From a virus, in IMG/VR virus record IMGVR_UViG_3300046003_008725, positions 1 through 20,074 of that record: a stretch of 20,074 nucleotides of DNA, one strand, 5' to 3'. The position numbers and the translations under genes are program-made. The notes under the pieces were generated by a model. The model had not been told where the DNA came from. It ran no database searches and saw only the letters and a list, made by a program, of their open reading frames with translations. Positions 1-6,042 of the stretch are shown here, piece after piece. The number at the start of each line of letters is the position of its first letter. Positions within the stretch are counted from its first letter, which is position 1.

Positions 1-633
1 AATATTTTATCTGAAGAATATTTTTTAACTCATAAATACGATGCATTTGCTATCAATGCTCTAAAAGATGGTATCTATAAAGAAGAATTAGTTAGTTTTA
101 GAATCCATAACTCATCTTATTCTCTTGAAGGAAATAGAGAAAGAGTTATATCAACTTCTTTCTATTCTACAAATGCTAGTAGTGATTTTGAATTGAATAG
201 AATGATAGTGATTGGTAAAGTAGGTCAAATGTTACTTGATAATAAAAGTAACATTATTTTAGGATGGAATGAGTTATCTAAAAAACGTAGTATTAAAACA
301 GAAGAGATTTATCGTGAAATAGGTATTCTAGAAAAGGAACTAAGAGAATTAAAGTTATCTCTGAAAGAAATTGAAAAAGAAGAAATGTATAATATACTTA
401 GTGAAGGAGTACATTTCAAAATGGATGAGTTTGTAACATTAGATATCAATAATAAAGAATCTAGATATCTCTCTTATATTAAGTTGTTATCTACTAAAAA
501 TAAATCAGTAGTTGTAAAATATATTGGTCATAGAGATGAAGATTTTACTACAGCAACTGTTAGATTGATGCATTTAGAAAGATTTATTATTAGATATTCT
601 AATCTACTAGCTCCAAAAGAAGTATTAGCTTAA
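1..633 (+). CDS. 5'-truncated hypothetical protein with central coiled coil
   Basis: The frame is open from the first base to a TAA at 631-633, so the gene begins upstream of the window; at least 210 residues are present. A TTG at 193 could be read as a start, but there is no stop before it and the residues encoded upstream look like ordinary protein, so an internal start is unlikely. The visible part has a mixed alpha/beta N-terminal portion, a lysine/glutamate-rich helical stretch about residues 95-125 (EIGILEKELRELKLSLKEIE) that looks like a coiled coil, and a C-terminal domain with many beta-branched residues. No catalytic motif or known family was recognised. No terminator follows it; the next small gene starts 29 bases downstream on the same strand. 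Confidence 0.75.
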   Translation, partial: NILSEEYFLTHKYDAFAINALKDGIYKEELVSFRIHNSSYSLEGNRERVISTSFYSTNASSDFELNRMIVIGKVGQMLLDNKSNIILGWNELSKKRSIKTEEIYREIGILEKELRELKLSLKEIEKEEMYNILSEGVHFKMDEFVTLDINNKESRYLSYIKLLSTKNKSVVVKYIGHRDEDFTTATVRLMHLERFIIRYSNLLAPKEVLA

Positions 634-662
634 TATATTATAAAACTTAAATATAAAAAACT

Positions 663-821
663 ATGGTTACTAATATTATTCGAAAAGTATTTAATATTAA
701 TTCTGAAAAAATTAATCGTGATGGTGATCTAAAACCTAAAGGTGTAAAATATACTATTAGGGGAGATTATGGTTTTAATGAAACGTTTGAACATATTTTT
801 AGAGAACGACTAAAGAGTTAA
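663..821 (+). CDS. small hypothetical protein, 52 aa
   Basis: An ATG at 663 opens a 52-residue frame starting MVTNIIRKVFNINSEKIN and ending at TAA 819-821. The protein is basic, with a GVKYTIRGDYGFNETFEHIF stretch that looks like a short beta-hairpin plus helix. The leader is A/T-only (AATATAAAAAACT), the usual look of a Bacteroidota start region. It sits 29 bases after the truncated first gene and 2 bases before the next small gene, which suggests one operon. Not recognised. Calling it a gene rests on tight packing and strand agreement more than on sequence similarity. Confidence 0.55.
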   Translation: MVTNIIRKVFNINSEKINRDGDLKPKGVKYTIRGDYGFNETFEHIFRERLKS

Positions 822-823
822 AT

Positions 824-976
824 ATGAAAACTGAAAGAGATATTAAATTATTGATTGTGGAATTAGAGAATTGGATTTCACAAATTAAGAGAGAAAATCC
901 TAATGATGGAGATATTGCTATATTAATAGCGAATGAAAAAATTAATGTATTAAAATGGGTGTTAGATGATATTTAA
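824..976 (+). CDS. small helical hypothetical protein, 50 aa
   Basis: The ATG at 824 lies two bases after the previous stop. The 50-residue product (MKTERDIKLLIVELENWISQ at the start, VLKWVLDDI at the end) is predicted to be mostly alpha-helical with an amphipathic heptad-like pattern and one DGD turn, so a small helical hairpin is likely. Its last 11 bases overlap the start of the next gene, which suggests translational coupling. Family unknown. Confidence 0.6.
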   Translation: MKTERDIKLLIVELENWISQIKRENPNDGDIAILIANEKINVLKWVLDDI

Positions 977-1106
977 AGAATATGATCAGGCAGTTATATA
1001 CGCTGCTCTAAATGATATAAAAGGTTATCATGTAGCGGGGAATAAAAAAGGTGGATGGTTAATACTAAAAGGGAATAAAGTAGTAAAAATAAAATGTCTA
1101 AACTAA
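966..1106 (+). CDS. small hypothetical protein, 46 aa
   Basis: It starts at an ATG inside the end of the preceding gene (11-base overlap) and ends at TAA 1104-1106. The product is MIFKEYDQAVIYAALNDIKG, then HVAGNKKGGWLILKGNKVVK and a short tail. A helix followed by the strands GGWLILKG and NKVVKIK suggests a compact alpha-beta-beta fold. Both flanking genes overlap it, typical of phage small-gene chains. No family recognised. Confidence 0.5.
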   Translation: MIFKEYDQAVIYAALNDIKGYHVAGNKKGGWLILKGNKVVKIKCLN

Positions 1107-1273
1107 AAAAGGGAGATACAGTACGATTTCCATTCGCAGGAACGATCCACATAGGTGTATTTGAAGAGATTAGAGAAGTGGAATATGGATCAGTAAAAAG
1201 AACTTACTATGTTTGTAGGACAGAAGAAGGTACTGCGTATCCTGTTGACAAAACTCTAGTAAGTAAAATTTAA
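1094..1273 (+). CDS. small beta-rich protein, SH3/KOW-like look, 59 aa
   Basis: The ATG at 1094 overlaps the previous gene by 13 bases; the stop is TAA 1271-1273. The product begins MSKLKKGDTVRFPFAGTIHI and continues GVFEEIREVEYGSVKRTYYV. The KKGDTVRF opening, followed by alternating strands and a YYVCRTEEGTAYPVD segment, resembles small SH3-like or KOW-like barrels, where KxGDxV is a frequent opening. That is a fold impression only; no function is claimed. It is the last gene before the first promoter cassette. Confidence 0.6.
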   Translation: MSKLKKGDTVRFPFAGTIHIGVFEEIREVEYGSVKRTYYVCRTEEGTAYPVDKTLVSKI

Positions 1274-1314
1274 ACTAACAATTTTTTTACATTTTTTTGA
1301 AGCAATTTCAAAAA

Positions 1315-1392
1315 GCACGCAAACTATTTCGCGAAAGTTCCATGCAAAATTTTTGGAAAACCGAAGTTTTCAGCGTAGATTTACATTGTTGA
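1315..1392 (+). promoter_or_regulatory. promoter cassette, copy 1
   Basis: The cassette contains TTG at 1353-1355, exactly 20 bases, then TAGATTTAC at 1376-1384 and the shared tail ATTGTTGA. This matches the Bacteroidota promoter layout (-33 TTG and -7 TAnnTTTG) except for A in place of the final G. The spacer holds a hairpin-capable GAAAAC-CGAA-GTTTTC. Upstream lies an imperfect inverted repeat (CGCAAA ... TTTCGCG) and the shared TTCCATG. It precedes the gene at 1446. In this copy the 53-base leader lacks the CGG/TGG hairpin seen in other copies. Confidence 0.8.
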
Positions 1393-1445
1393 GTTACAGG
1401 TTAACGAAACGTAAATAAATATATAAAATATAAATAATAAAGGTT

Positions 1446-1865
1446 ATGAGAGGAATACAATTATTTCAGATTAGAAAATCCAATAATAAGTTTGATCCTA
1501 AGTATTTAATGAATGATAACGATGAGTTATTTGTTGTAGAATATAATGGTTACCATATTACTATAATTAGACATAAGTTTTGGGATAATACATACCAATC
1601 AAATTTAAGAATAATTAAAGATGGAAGTCAATTGGTGGATGGAGAACCTAACGAATATGGAGTAAGTTGTGCTCTATGGATCCAACAAATATCTTCCAAA
1701 AATCCAGGAAAAACTGAAGAAAAACTGATATTAAAAGCTAAAGCTATTATTGATAGGTTAGATGAAAATGGAAGAGGGGAGTTATGTCTATGTAATAGAG
1801 GTAATATAATTGAAGATCCGAATATAATTGCAGAATTTGCAAAATACGCGCAAACTGTTTCGTAA
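1446..1865 (+). CDS. hypothetical phage protein, 139 aa
   Basis: The start is set by the cluster-wide signal AATAATAAAGGTTATG, and the gene follows promoter copy 1. The 139-residue product begins MRGIQLFQIRKSNNKFDPKY and has an alpha/beta middle (FVVEYNGYHITIIRHKFW), a long helix around EEKLILKAKAIIDRL and a C-terminal segment with two cysteines (ELCLCNRGN). The CxC pair could bind metal but is too small a motif to assign. The last codons, for KYAQTVS, lie inside promoter copy 2, so the cassette supplies the C-terminal tail and the stop. Not recognised as a known family. Confidence 0.7.
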   Translation: MRGIQLFQIRKSNNKFDPKYLMNDNDELFVVEYNGYHITIIRHKFWDNTYQSNLRIIKDGSQLVDGEPNEYGVSCALWIQQISSKNPGKTEEKLILKAKAIIDRLDENGRGELCLCNRGNIIEDPNIIAEFAKYAQTVS

Positions 1866-1922
1866 AAATTCCATGTAATTTTGTTGGAGAACTGAGGAAG
1901 CGTTCGTAGATTTACATTGTTG
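1847..1922 (+). promoter_or_regulatory. promoter cassette, copy 2
   Basis: The cassette contains TTG at 1884-1886, 20 bases, TAGATTTAC at 1907-1915 and the tail ATTGTTG. The upstream part (CGCGCAAACTGTTTCG and TTCCATG) overlaps the last six codons and stop of the previous gene. The leader carries a GTACG/CGTAC inverted repeat (1922-1938) and then the CGG-loop hairpin at 1941-1965. It drives the genes at 1992 and 2233. Confidence 0.8.
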
Positions 1923-1940
1923 TACGTTTAAAGCGTACGC

Positions 1941-1965
1941 ATGATATAACACGGTGTTATATTAT
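1941..1965 (+). promoter_or_regulatory. leader hairpin with CGG loop, copy 2
   Basis: The arms ATGATATAACA (1941-1951) and TGTTATATTAT (1955-1965) pair over 11 positions including one G-U, closing a CGG triloop. The core ATATAACAC-G-GTGTTATAT is also a 19-base DNA inverted repeat, so a dimeric protein operator cannot be excluded. It lies about 20 bases after the predicted transcription start and 26 bases before the start codon at 1992. Related hairpins occur at 3665, 4470 and 6473. Confidence 0.7.
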
Positions 1966-1991
1966 AGAATAAAAATTAAATAATAAAGGTT

Positions 1992-2228
1992 ATGTTAAAT
2001 AAAGAAACATTAAACACATTAGAAAAAACATTCGGTCCATTCATTATAGATAGAGTTTGGGGTGGTAGTAATGCACCATTCCTTAGATTTGGTTATTGGA
2101 GAAGAGTAAATGTAAATCAACTCCAGTCTATTATTGGTAATGAAATTATTATTGAAGAAAATGATGATTGGGATGATGATTGTGGGGGTAAGTATATGTA
2201 CAAAATGATTGAACGATATAAAGGATAA
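1992..2228 (+). CDS. acidic hypothetical protein, 78 aa
   Basis: The start follows AATAATAAAGGTTATG. The product opens MLNKETLNTLEKTFGPFIID, has a central RVWGGSNAPFLRFGYWRR segment rich in aromatic and basic residues, and then a very acidic patch (EENDDWDDDCGG). This mix of a hydrophobic/aromatic core with an acidic patch recalls small phage host-takeover proteins, but no family was recognised. It is first in the operon of promoter copy 2, and its stop lies four bases before the next start. Confidence 0.7.
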   Translation: MLNKETLNTLEKTFGPFIIDRVWGGSNAPFLRFGYWRRVNVNQLQSIIGNEIIIEENDDWDDDCGGKYMYKMIERYKG

Positions 2229-2232
2229 TAAT

Positions 2233-2505
2233 ATGAAAACATTTAAAGATTTAGTATTTAATCCCCATCCATTAGGAGCAGGTATTCAAGCTGTTATGGA
2301 TTTTGAAAATGGATATGGTGTAAGTGTAGTACAAACTCCTTATTCATATGGTGGTAAAATAGGTCTATATGAAATAGCAGTAATGGATAGCGAGGGACAA
2401 GTAGTATATAATACTCCTGTAGCAGATGGTGTTATTGGTTATCTTAGAGAAGAAGACGTAACTGTTGGTATGGAACGAATTCAATTATTGCAAAGTGTTC
2501 AATAA
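2233..2505 (+). CDS. conserved phage hypothetical protein (FKDLVFxPHP type), 90 aa
   Basis: The start was placed at ATG 2233, not the upstream in-frame TTG at 2209, because 2233 comes just after the previous stop with an AAGGATAATAAT leader and gives the natural opening MKTFKDLVFNPHPLGAGIQA. The rest (NGYGVSVVQTPYSYGGKIGL, then LYEIAVMDSEGQVVYNTPVA) is beta-rich. From memory it resembles a small hypothetical family seen in many phages with a GYGVSVV..PYSYGG..GLYE..V core. No function is known to me. It is second in the operon of promoter copy 2, and promoter copy 3 begins one base after its stop. Confidence 0.8.
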   Translation: MKTFKDLVFNPHPLGAGIQAVMDFENGYGVSVVQTPYSYGGKIGLYEIAVMDSEGQVVYNTPVADGVIGYLREEDVTVGMERIQLLQSVQ

Positions 2506-2506
2506 A

Positions 2507-2582
2507 CGCGCGAACTGTTTCGCGAAAGTTCCATGCGCAAAATTTGGCTTTCGGAAAAATCGTTCGTAGATTTACATTGTTG
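2507..2582 (+). promoter_or_regulatory. promoter cassette, copy 3
   Basis: The cassette contains TTG at 2544-2546, 20 bases, TAGATTTAC at 2567-2575 and the tail ATTGTTG. This copy has the cleanest upstream inverted repeat: CGCGAA-CTGT-TTCGCG, followed by AAAGTTCCATG. Its leader does not have the CGG/TGG hairpin; instead GATTTGA (2582-2588) can pair with TTAAATC (2600-2606). It precedes the three-gene operon 2646-3534. Confidence 0.8.
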
Positions 2583-2645
2583 ATTTGAGTTATGACGTAT
2601 TAAATCAATAGTATTATATCATTTAACATATATAAAATAAAGGTT

Positions 2646-2984
2646 ATGAAAGCAGATATCAGAATTACAGCGCAGTATTATGAAAATTATAGTGATAATG
2701 ATACTCCATATTGGAAACCAAAAGGTGGTACCGAGTTTATTATCAAGGGAGTAGATCCCAATCCTGTTATGTTTGCTGCTCCTGGTGAGGTGGAGAAGGC
2801 TATCGAAAACCTATTGTATGATTATTGTAACAGTCATTCTAAGTATACTTTGATTGATTGGGAGTTTATATATAGTGAACCTATTGAATTAGATAAGGAT
2901 AATTTCCTATGGCATATGGGGATTGATGAGCATCCAGGGCCAGGTATGTTCATAAATGAAGATGATGAGGAATGGGCAAAATAA
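2646..2984 (+). CDS. hypothetical phage protein, 112 aa
   Basis: The start is fixed by AAATAAAGGTTATG. The product opens MKADIRITAQYYENYSDNDT, followed by PYWKPKGGTEFIIKG, a helix (EVEKAIENLLYDYCNSHS) and a very acidic C-terminus ending NEDDEEWAK. The ITAQYYENY...PHW/PYWKPKGG pattern looks familiar from uncharacterised phage proteins, but no function can be given. It is the first gene of the operon driven by promoter copy 3; 31 bases separate it from the next. Confidence 0.75.
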   Translation: MKADIRITAQYYENYSDNDTPYWKPKGGTEFIIKGVDPNPVMFAAPGEVEKAIENLLYDYCNSHSKYTLIDWEFIYSEPIELDKDNFLWHMGIDEHPGPGMFINEDDEEWAK

Positions 2985-3015
2985 TTGGTAGATAATTAAA
3001 TATAAAATAAAGGTT

Positions 3016-3276
3016 ATGTTAGAACAACTAAAAAATACACTTTCAGAATCAGTTATCGATATCTATACTTTTAGATCCGAAGATCTCCCACTTGAAGAGG
3101 AGTTTTATAAAGATCACTATGCTAGTATGGGATGGGCGTTATATAATATCCAGAAACATCTAACTCTCAAATCATTAATTGATGCTCTATACAACTACGA
3201 GTTTGATTATATGGGGATTGATAGTGAAGAAGAGGTTGATGAATTGTTAGAATCTTTCTTTGAATTAAGTAAATAA
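3016..3276 (+). CDS. acidic helical hypothetical protein, 86 aa
   Basis: The start follows AAATAAAGGTTATG. The product (MLEQLKNTLSESVIDIYTFR at the N-terminus, EEEVDELLESFFELSK at the C-terminus) is acidic and largely helical, with a few aromatic residues and no cysteine. No motif or family recognised. It is the second gene in the operon of promoter copy 3, with 15 bases to the next start. Confidence 0.7.
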   Translation: MLEQLKNTLSESVIDIYTFRSEDLPLEEEFYKDHYASMGWALYNIQKHLTLKSLIDALYNYEFDYMGIDSEEEVDELLESFFELSK

Positions 3277-3291
3277 TAAAATATAAAGGTT

Positions 3292-3534
3292 ATGTTAAAG
3301 CAAAATAAAAGAGAACCGTTACTAAAAAACTATCGAGGACAATACCGATACCTCTTCAACTGGAAGAGCGGAGGGTTCAATGATATATGGGCTGAGAATT
3401 TAGTAGAGTTCAAGAAGAAACTAAAGAGAGAGTATCCGGGATCAGAGTCACAAGTAGATTATGATACACTACATAAAGCTACTCTTACACGAAGTAGAGA
3501 ATGGGATAGAATTGGTAATATGTGGTGGGACTAA
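3292..3534 (+). CDS. basic hypothetical protein, 80 aa
   Basis: The start follows ATATAAAGGTTATG. In contrast to its acidic neighbours the product is basic and rich in Arg, Lys and Trp: MLKQNKREPLLKNYRGQYRY at the start, a helix WAENLVEFKKKLKREYP, and the ending NMWWD. The charge would suit nucleic-acid or RNA-polymerase binding, but that is only a charge argument. It is last in the operon; promoter copy 4 lies just downstream. Confidence 0.7.
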   Translation: MLKQNKREPLLKNYRGQYRYLFNWKSGGFNDIWAENLVEFKKKLKREYPGSESQVDYDTLHKATLTRSREWDRIGNMWWD

Positions 3535-3563
3535 CAAAGTACTTAAGTTAAATTGTTGTATTT

Positions 3564-3647
3564 GCAAGGAACGCGCGAATTGTTTCGCGAATGCTCCTTG
3601 CTACTTGCTTGGAGAAGCAAAAAATCGTTCGTAAATTTACATTGTTG
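3564..3647 (+). promoter_or_regulatory. promoter cassette, copy 4
   Basis: The cassette contains TTG at 3609-3611, 20 bases, TAAATTTAC at 3632-3640 and the tail ATTGTTG. The upstream inverted repeat is elaborated into a long composite hairpin: GCAAGGA (3564-3570) pairs with TCCTTGC (3595-3601) around the inner CGCGAA-TTGT-TTCGCG. That structure could also act as a weak terminator for the previous operon, though no U-run follows. It precedes the genes 3716-4349. Confidence 0.8.
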
Positions 3648-3664
3648 AGCGTTTAAGCTTCAAT

Positions 3665-3687
3665 TAGTATAACATGGTGTTATATTA
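3665..3687 (+). promoter_or_regulatory. leader hairpin with TGG loop, copy 4
   Basis: TAGTATAACA (3665-3674) pairs with TGTTATATTA (3678-3687) over ten positions including one G-U, closing a TGG triloop. It is the same element as at 1941 and in the same place, between the predicted transcription start and the first start codon. Differences from the other copies keep the pairing. Confidence 0.65.
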
Positions 3688-3715
3688 TAATATAATAAGG
3701 TAAATAATAATGGTT

Positions 3716-3877
3716 ATGGAAGATATGATAACAGTTCAAATCCTGAAAAATGGTCAACCACTTAAAGAATTTAAGTGTGAAGAGAAGAAGTTACATATAA
3801 CATTTGCTACAGCTCATTCTATAGCAGGTGGATTATGGAATGGTGTGGATGCATTTAGTGTAAAAATAAATAAATAA
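3716..3877 (+). CDS. small hypothetical protein, 53 aa
   Basis: Two in-frame ATGs occur (3710 and 3716). The second is chosen because it sits at the fixed position after the variant signal AATAATGGTT. The product reads MEDMITVQILKNGQPLKEFK, then a short helix and GGLWNGVDAFSVKINK: a beta-rich small domain, perhaps a hairpin plus helix. No family recognised. It is the first gene of the operon of promoter copy 4. Confidence 0.6.
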   Translation: MEDMITVQILKNGQPLKEFKCEEKKLHITFATAHSIAGGLWNGVDAFSVKINK

Positions 3878-3881
3878 GATT

Positions 3882-4001
3882 ATGACAAATAGCGAGATTT
3901 TGGATTTAATAGATACATTAAACCAGTATAAAACAGGTAATGTAACAAATAAGGGATTAGAAGAGGCGTTAGAAGAAGCATTAAATAAATTAAAAAAATA
4001 A
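3882..4001 (+). CDS. very small helical protein, 39 aa
   Basis: An ATG at 3882 after AAATAAATAAGATT opens 39 codons ending at TAA 3999-4001. The product, MTNSEILDLIDTLNQYKTGN followed by a helix LEEALEEALNKLKK, is a plausible two-helix peptide. It starts five bases after the previous gene and ends twelve bases before the next, filling the operon exactly. Function unknown. Confidence 0.55.
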   Translation: MTNSEILDLIDTLNQYKTGNVTNKGLEEALEEALNKLKK

Positions 4002-4013
4002 ATAATAAAGGTT

Positions 4014-4349
4014 ATGTCAACAAGATCTAAAATTGGTATCGAAAATGAAAATGGTAGAGTTAATGCTATCTACTGTCACTGGGATGGATATCCTGAATAT
4101 AATGGTAAGATATTAAAAGAACACTATTCAGATAGAAATAAACTACAACAACTACTTGAATTAGGAGATATTAGTGTGCTAAAGGAGGATTTGGATAAAG
4201 TAGAAGCTTATCATAGAGATCTTTGTAAAACATACTATCCACCAATGGAATATCTAAATGTAAATTCATTTAGTAGACAATTTGGATTTGAATATGGATA
4301 TGTGTTATCAAAAGAAGGTGAATGGTTAACATTTGAATCCAAACTTTAA
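4014..4349 (+). CDS. conserved phage protein, RSxIGIENENG / YCHWDGYP type, 111 aa
   Basis: The start follows AATAATAAAGGTTATG. The protein opens MSTRSKIGIENENGRVNAIY and goes on CHWDGYPEYNGKILKEHYSD. This RSxIxIxxxxGxxxxIYCHWDGYPxxxGxxLxxxY signature belongs to a small protein found widely in tailed phages and plasmids, of unknown function as far as I know. The remainder is a helical segment (KLQQLLELGDISVLKEDLDK) and an aromatic-rich C-terminus (QFGFEYGYVLSKEGEWLTFE). It is the last gene of the operon of promoter copy 4; copy 5 starts 25 bases downstream. Confidence 0.85.
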   Translation: MSTRSKIGIENENGRVNAIYCHWDGYPEYNGKILKEHYSDRNKLQQLLELGDISVLKEDLDKVEAYHRDLCKTYYPPMEYLNVNSFSRQFGFEYGYVLSKEGEWLTFESKL

Positions 4350-4374
4350 ATAATAGATTGCAAGATTTTCAAAG

Positions 4375-4452
4375 ATTGCGTAAACTGCTTCGCGAATGCC
4401 TCATGTGCAAAATTTGGTTTACTGAAGAATTGTTCGTAGATTTACATTGTTG
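4375..4452 (+). promoter_or_regulatory. promoter cassette, copy 5
   Basis: The cassette contains TTG at 4414-4416, 20 bases, TAGATTTAC at 4437-4445 and the tail ATTGTTG. The upstream inverted repeat is degraded (TTGCGTAAACTGCTTCGCG) and the shared box reads CTCATG. It heads the longest operon of the cluster, 4516-5966 (six genes). Confidence 0.8.
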
Positions 4453-4469
4453 AACGTTTAAGCTTCAAT

Positions 4470-4492
4470 TGATATGACATGGTGTTATATCA
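4470..4492 (+). promoter_or_regulatory. leader hairpin with TGG loop, copy 5
   Basis: TGATATGACA (4470-4479) and TGTTATATCA (4483-4492) pair over ten positions with one G-U and close a TGG triloop. At the ninth pair out from the loop this copy has G-C where the others have G-U, A-U and U-G, so pairing is kept although both bases vary. It is followed by the leader of the gene at 4516. Confidence 0.65.
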
Positions 4493-4515
4493 TATAGAAT
4501 AAAAAAATAAAGGTT

Positions 4516-4752
4516 ATGGAAATGAATATGACAGTAGAAAAGGTTATCGGAATGTATGCAGATGGTATTATTACAGATAGAGAATGCTGTGATATGATTG
4601 ATGTTATTACCGGGGAGTATACAACTATAAAAGAGGAAGTGGATTATGATTGGTATACAGAAGAAGAAATGGAACACGATTATAAGTGGGATGTAGACAA
4701 CTACGAGGAATACGATTATGAGTTAGAAGCTTCACAGTATGATTATTTGTAA
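4516..4752 (+). CDS. very acidic hypothetical protein, 78 aa
   Basis: The start is set by AAAATAAAGGTTATG. The N-terminal half (MEMNMTVEKVIGMYADGIIT, then DRECCDMIDVITGEY) is helical with a Cys-Cys pair. The C-terminal half is a run of Asp, Glu and Tyr (WYTEEEMEHDYKWDVDNYEE and onward), giving a very low expected pI. Such tails are typical of DNA-mimic or host-polymerase-binding phage proteins, but no specific family is recognised. It is the first gene of the operon of promoter copy 5. Confidence 0.7.
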   Translation: MEMNMTVEKVIGMYADGIITDRECCDMIDVITGEYTTIKEEVDYDWYTEEEMEHDYKWDVDNYEEYDYELEASQYDYL

Positions 4753-4773
4753 TTTAGATATAAAATAAAAGTT

Positions 4774-5007
4774 ATGATATCATTTAGAGAATTAAAAGAG
4801 TTGATTATTGAGAATGAAGTAGAATCTATGGTAGATGTACATGGAGAAGATGCTTCAATGTATATTGATGGTATTACAGATGAAATTAATATGTGTGAGG
4901 ATATAGATGATATTATCTCATTTTATGATCAACATGCAATTGATATGAGAGAAGCATTTTATATCGTTACTGAGTTATTAATGAACAATTCAAATCTAAA
5001 TAAATAA
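4774..5007 (+). CDS. acidic helical hypothetical protein, 77 aa
   Basis: The start follows AAAATAAAAGTTATG, a one-base variant of the cluster signal. The product (MISFRELKELIIENEVESMV, then a strongly acidic middle rich in Asp and Ile) is helical with no cysteine and ends MNNSNLNK. Unrecognised. It is the second gene of the operon, 21 bases after the previous stop and 8 bases before the next start. Confidence 0.7.
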   Translation: MISFRELKELIIENEVESMVDVHGEDASMYIDGITDEINMCEDIDDIISFYDQHAIDMREAFYIVTELLMNNSNLNK

Positions 5008-5015
5008 TAAAAGTT

Positions 5016-5324
5016 ATGACATTACCATTTAATTTAACATCCGTTCTATCTGCTAGAGAAATTGAAGGATACGATATTATCGAAAATACATTCCCGGTTA
5101 TTAGTAAGTGGAGTGGTAGACAGGTTACAATAACAGAAGCGATATATGAGGCGCTAAGTGAAGTTATATCGGATTATGAAGATTGGCCTGAGGATCAGGG
5201 ATTTGGTAGTTCAGATATGACATTTGCTAAAAAATCATTTATTGATAGTATGATTGGAATAGCTAATCTACATGATGATTATAAAACCGATTTTAGACCA
5301 TTTCTTAAAGTAATTCAAAAATAA
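5016..5324 (+). CDS. hypothetical protein, 102 aa
   Basis: The start follows AATAATAAAAGTTATG. The product opens MTLPFNLTSVLSAREIEGYD and has a helix EAIYEALSEVISDYEDWPED, a glycine/serine turn (GFGSSDM) and a C-terminal helix bundle. The hydrophobic pattern suggests a compact globular alpha-rich domain. No motif or family recognised. Third gene in the operon of promoter copy 5. Confidence 0.7.
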   Translation: MTLPFNLTSVLSAREIEGYDIIENTFPVISKWSGRQVTITEAIYEALSEVISDYEDWPEDQGFGSSDMTFAKKSFIDSMIGIANLHDDYKTDFRPFLKVIQK

Positions 5325-5335
5325 ATATAAAGGTT

Positions 5336-5539
5336 ATGGTGTATAAAGATTGGGATGAATATGTAAATCCAAACTATATTTCAGTAGTATTAGAGGATAA
5401 TAGCAAACTAATAATATGGAAAAAAAATGTTAGAGGTGGTACTAGAGTATATCAGGCTATTTTAAGAGCTTTTCATGATAATGATTATACGATTACGAAT
5501 AAAATTGTAAGTGCTATGGTTGACAATTTAAATAAATAA
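5336..5539 (+). CDS. small hypothetical protein, 67 aa
   Basis: The start follows AAATATAAAGGTTATG. The product opens MVYKDWDEYVNPNYISVVLE, continues with strands DNSKLIIWKKNVRGGTRVYQ and ends with a helix IVSAMVDNLNK. It looks like a small alpha/beta fold of moderate basicity. Not recognised. Fourth gene of the operon; the next gene starts four bases after its stop. Confidence 0.65.
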   Translation: MVYKDWDEYVNPNYISVVLEDNSKLIIWKKNVRGGTRVYQAILRAFHDNDYTITNKIVSAMVDNLNK

Positions 5540-5543
5540 AGAT

Positions 5544-5720
5544 ATGAACAGACGACAATACAGTACAATCATTCTAAATACACTCCCTATTCTACTGTGT
5601 GTGGGAGTAATAATTGCATTTACCTCCCCTGGACGTGATATAACAATGTGGGATATAATGGTAGGAATAATCGTGAGTTACTATTCAGGAATAATCGTGT
5701 ATAAAAATAAAAATAAATAA
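5544..5720 (+). CDS. small membrane protein with two transmembrane helices, 58 aa
   Basis: The ATG at 5544 comes after AAATAAAGAT. The product has a basic N-terminus (MNRRQYST), a hydrophobic helix about residues 9-28 (IILNTLPILLCVGVIIAFTS), a short polar loop (PGRDIT) and a second hydrophobic stretch about residues 35-52 (DIMVGIIVSYYSGIIVY), then a lysine/asparagine tail. This is the layout of a small inner-membrane protein with both ends inside. It could be a lysis, superinfection-exclusion or host-membrane modifier; nothing selects among these. Confidence 0.65.
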   Translation: MNRRQYSTIILNTLPILLCVGVIIAFTSPGRDITMWDIMVGIIVSYYSGIIVYKNKNK

Positions 5721-5729
5721 ATTCAGCAT

Positions 5730-5966
5730 ATGAATAATACAATCACAAACACAACAACGTATAACGGATGGAGCAATTGGGACACGTGGAATGCCTACAA
5801 TTGGATAACGGATGATGAGCTAATGTATCGTCGAGCTGCTCGTTCAACAGATGCTAATCACCTATATGAAACAATGGAAAATTATATTGTACGGGTGAAT
5901 GATGGGATTGATATTGATAATGTTAATTGGGTGGAATTGTATGATGCGTTTAATGAGGGTGTGTAG
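5730..5966 (+). CDS. conserved phage protein with NGWSNWDTWNA motif, 78 aa
   Basis: The ATG at 5730 opens MNNTITNTTTYNGWSNWDTW, then NAYNWITDDEL. The YNGWxNxxTWNxxxW core is a motif I know from small uncharacterised proteins of phages and plasmids, so a conserved domain is likely; its function is unknown. The rest is helical and acidic. The start lacks the AAAGGTT signal (leader AAATTCAGCAT), unlike the earlier genes of this operon. It is the last gene before a gene-free stretch beginning with two hairpins. Confidence 0.8.
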   Translation: MNNTITNTTTYNGWSNWDTWNAYNWITDDELMYRRAARSTDANHLYETMENYIVRVNDGIDIDNVNWVELYDAFNEGV

Positions 5967-5971
5967 ATAAT

Positions 5972-5991
5972 AGTTTCGATGTACCGAAACT
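5972..5991 (+). terminator. hairpin after the 4516-5966 operon
   Basis: AGTTTCG (5972-5978) pairs with CGAAACT (5985-5991) around the loop ATGTAC, seven base pairs, starting six bases after the stop at 5966. The following TTCTATTTAG is only mildly U-rich, so termination here alone would be weak; the second hairpin at 6021 may do the work. Confidence 0.45.
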
Positions 5992-6020
5992 TCTATTTAG
6001 ATATAACGGAACTATAATTT

Positions 6021-6042
6021 AGAATAACCAACAGGTTATTTT
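6021..6042 (+). terminator. terminator of the AGAATAACC / GGTTATTTT type, rightward
   Basis: AGAATAACC (6021-6029) pairs with GGTTATTTT (6034-6042), counting one G-U, around the loop AACA. The 3' arm runs into the U-rich TTTT, so this is a low-GC intrinsic terminator candidate. The same element with one loop base changed occurs in the opposite orientation at 7499-7520, at the end of the leftward operon. Confidence 0.6.

Noticed and set aside
193-633. A gene starting at TTG 193
   Set aside because: The frame is open to the window edge without a stop and encodes sensible protein upstream, so this is the end of a longer gene.
1429-1436. TATAAATA as a T4-type late promoter in the leader of 1446
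   Set aside because: This is expected repeatedly by chance in such A/T leaders, and the gene already has a much better promoter upstream.
2209-2232. TTG start at 2209 for the 2233 gene
   Set aside because: It would overlap the previous gene by 20 bases; ATG 2233 sits right after that stop and gives a familiar N-terminus.
2507-2525. CGCGAA-CTGT-TTCGCG inverted repeat as an intrinsic terminator
   Set aside because: No U-run follows, and its distance to the TTG element is fixed in several copies, so it belongs to the promoter cassette; an activator or repressor site is more likely.
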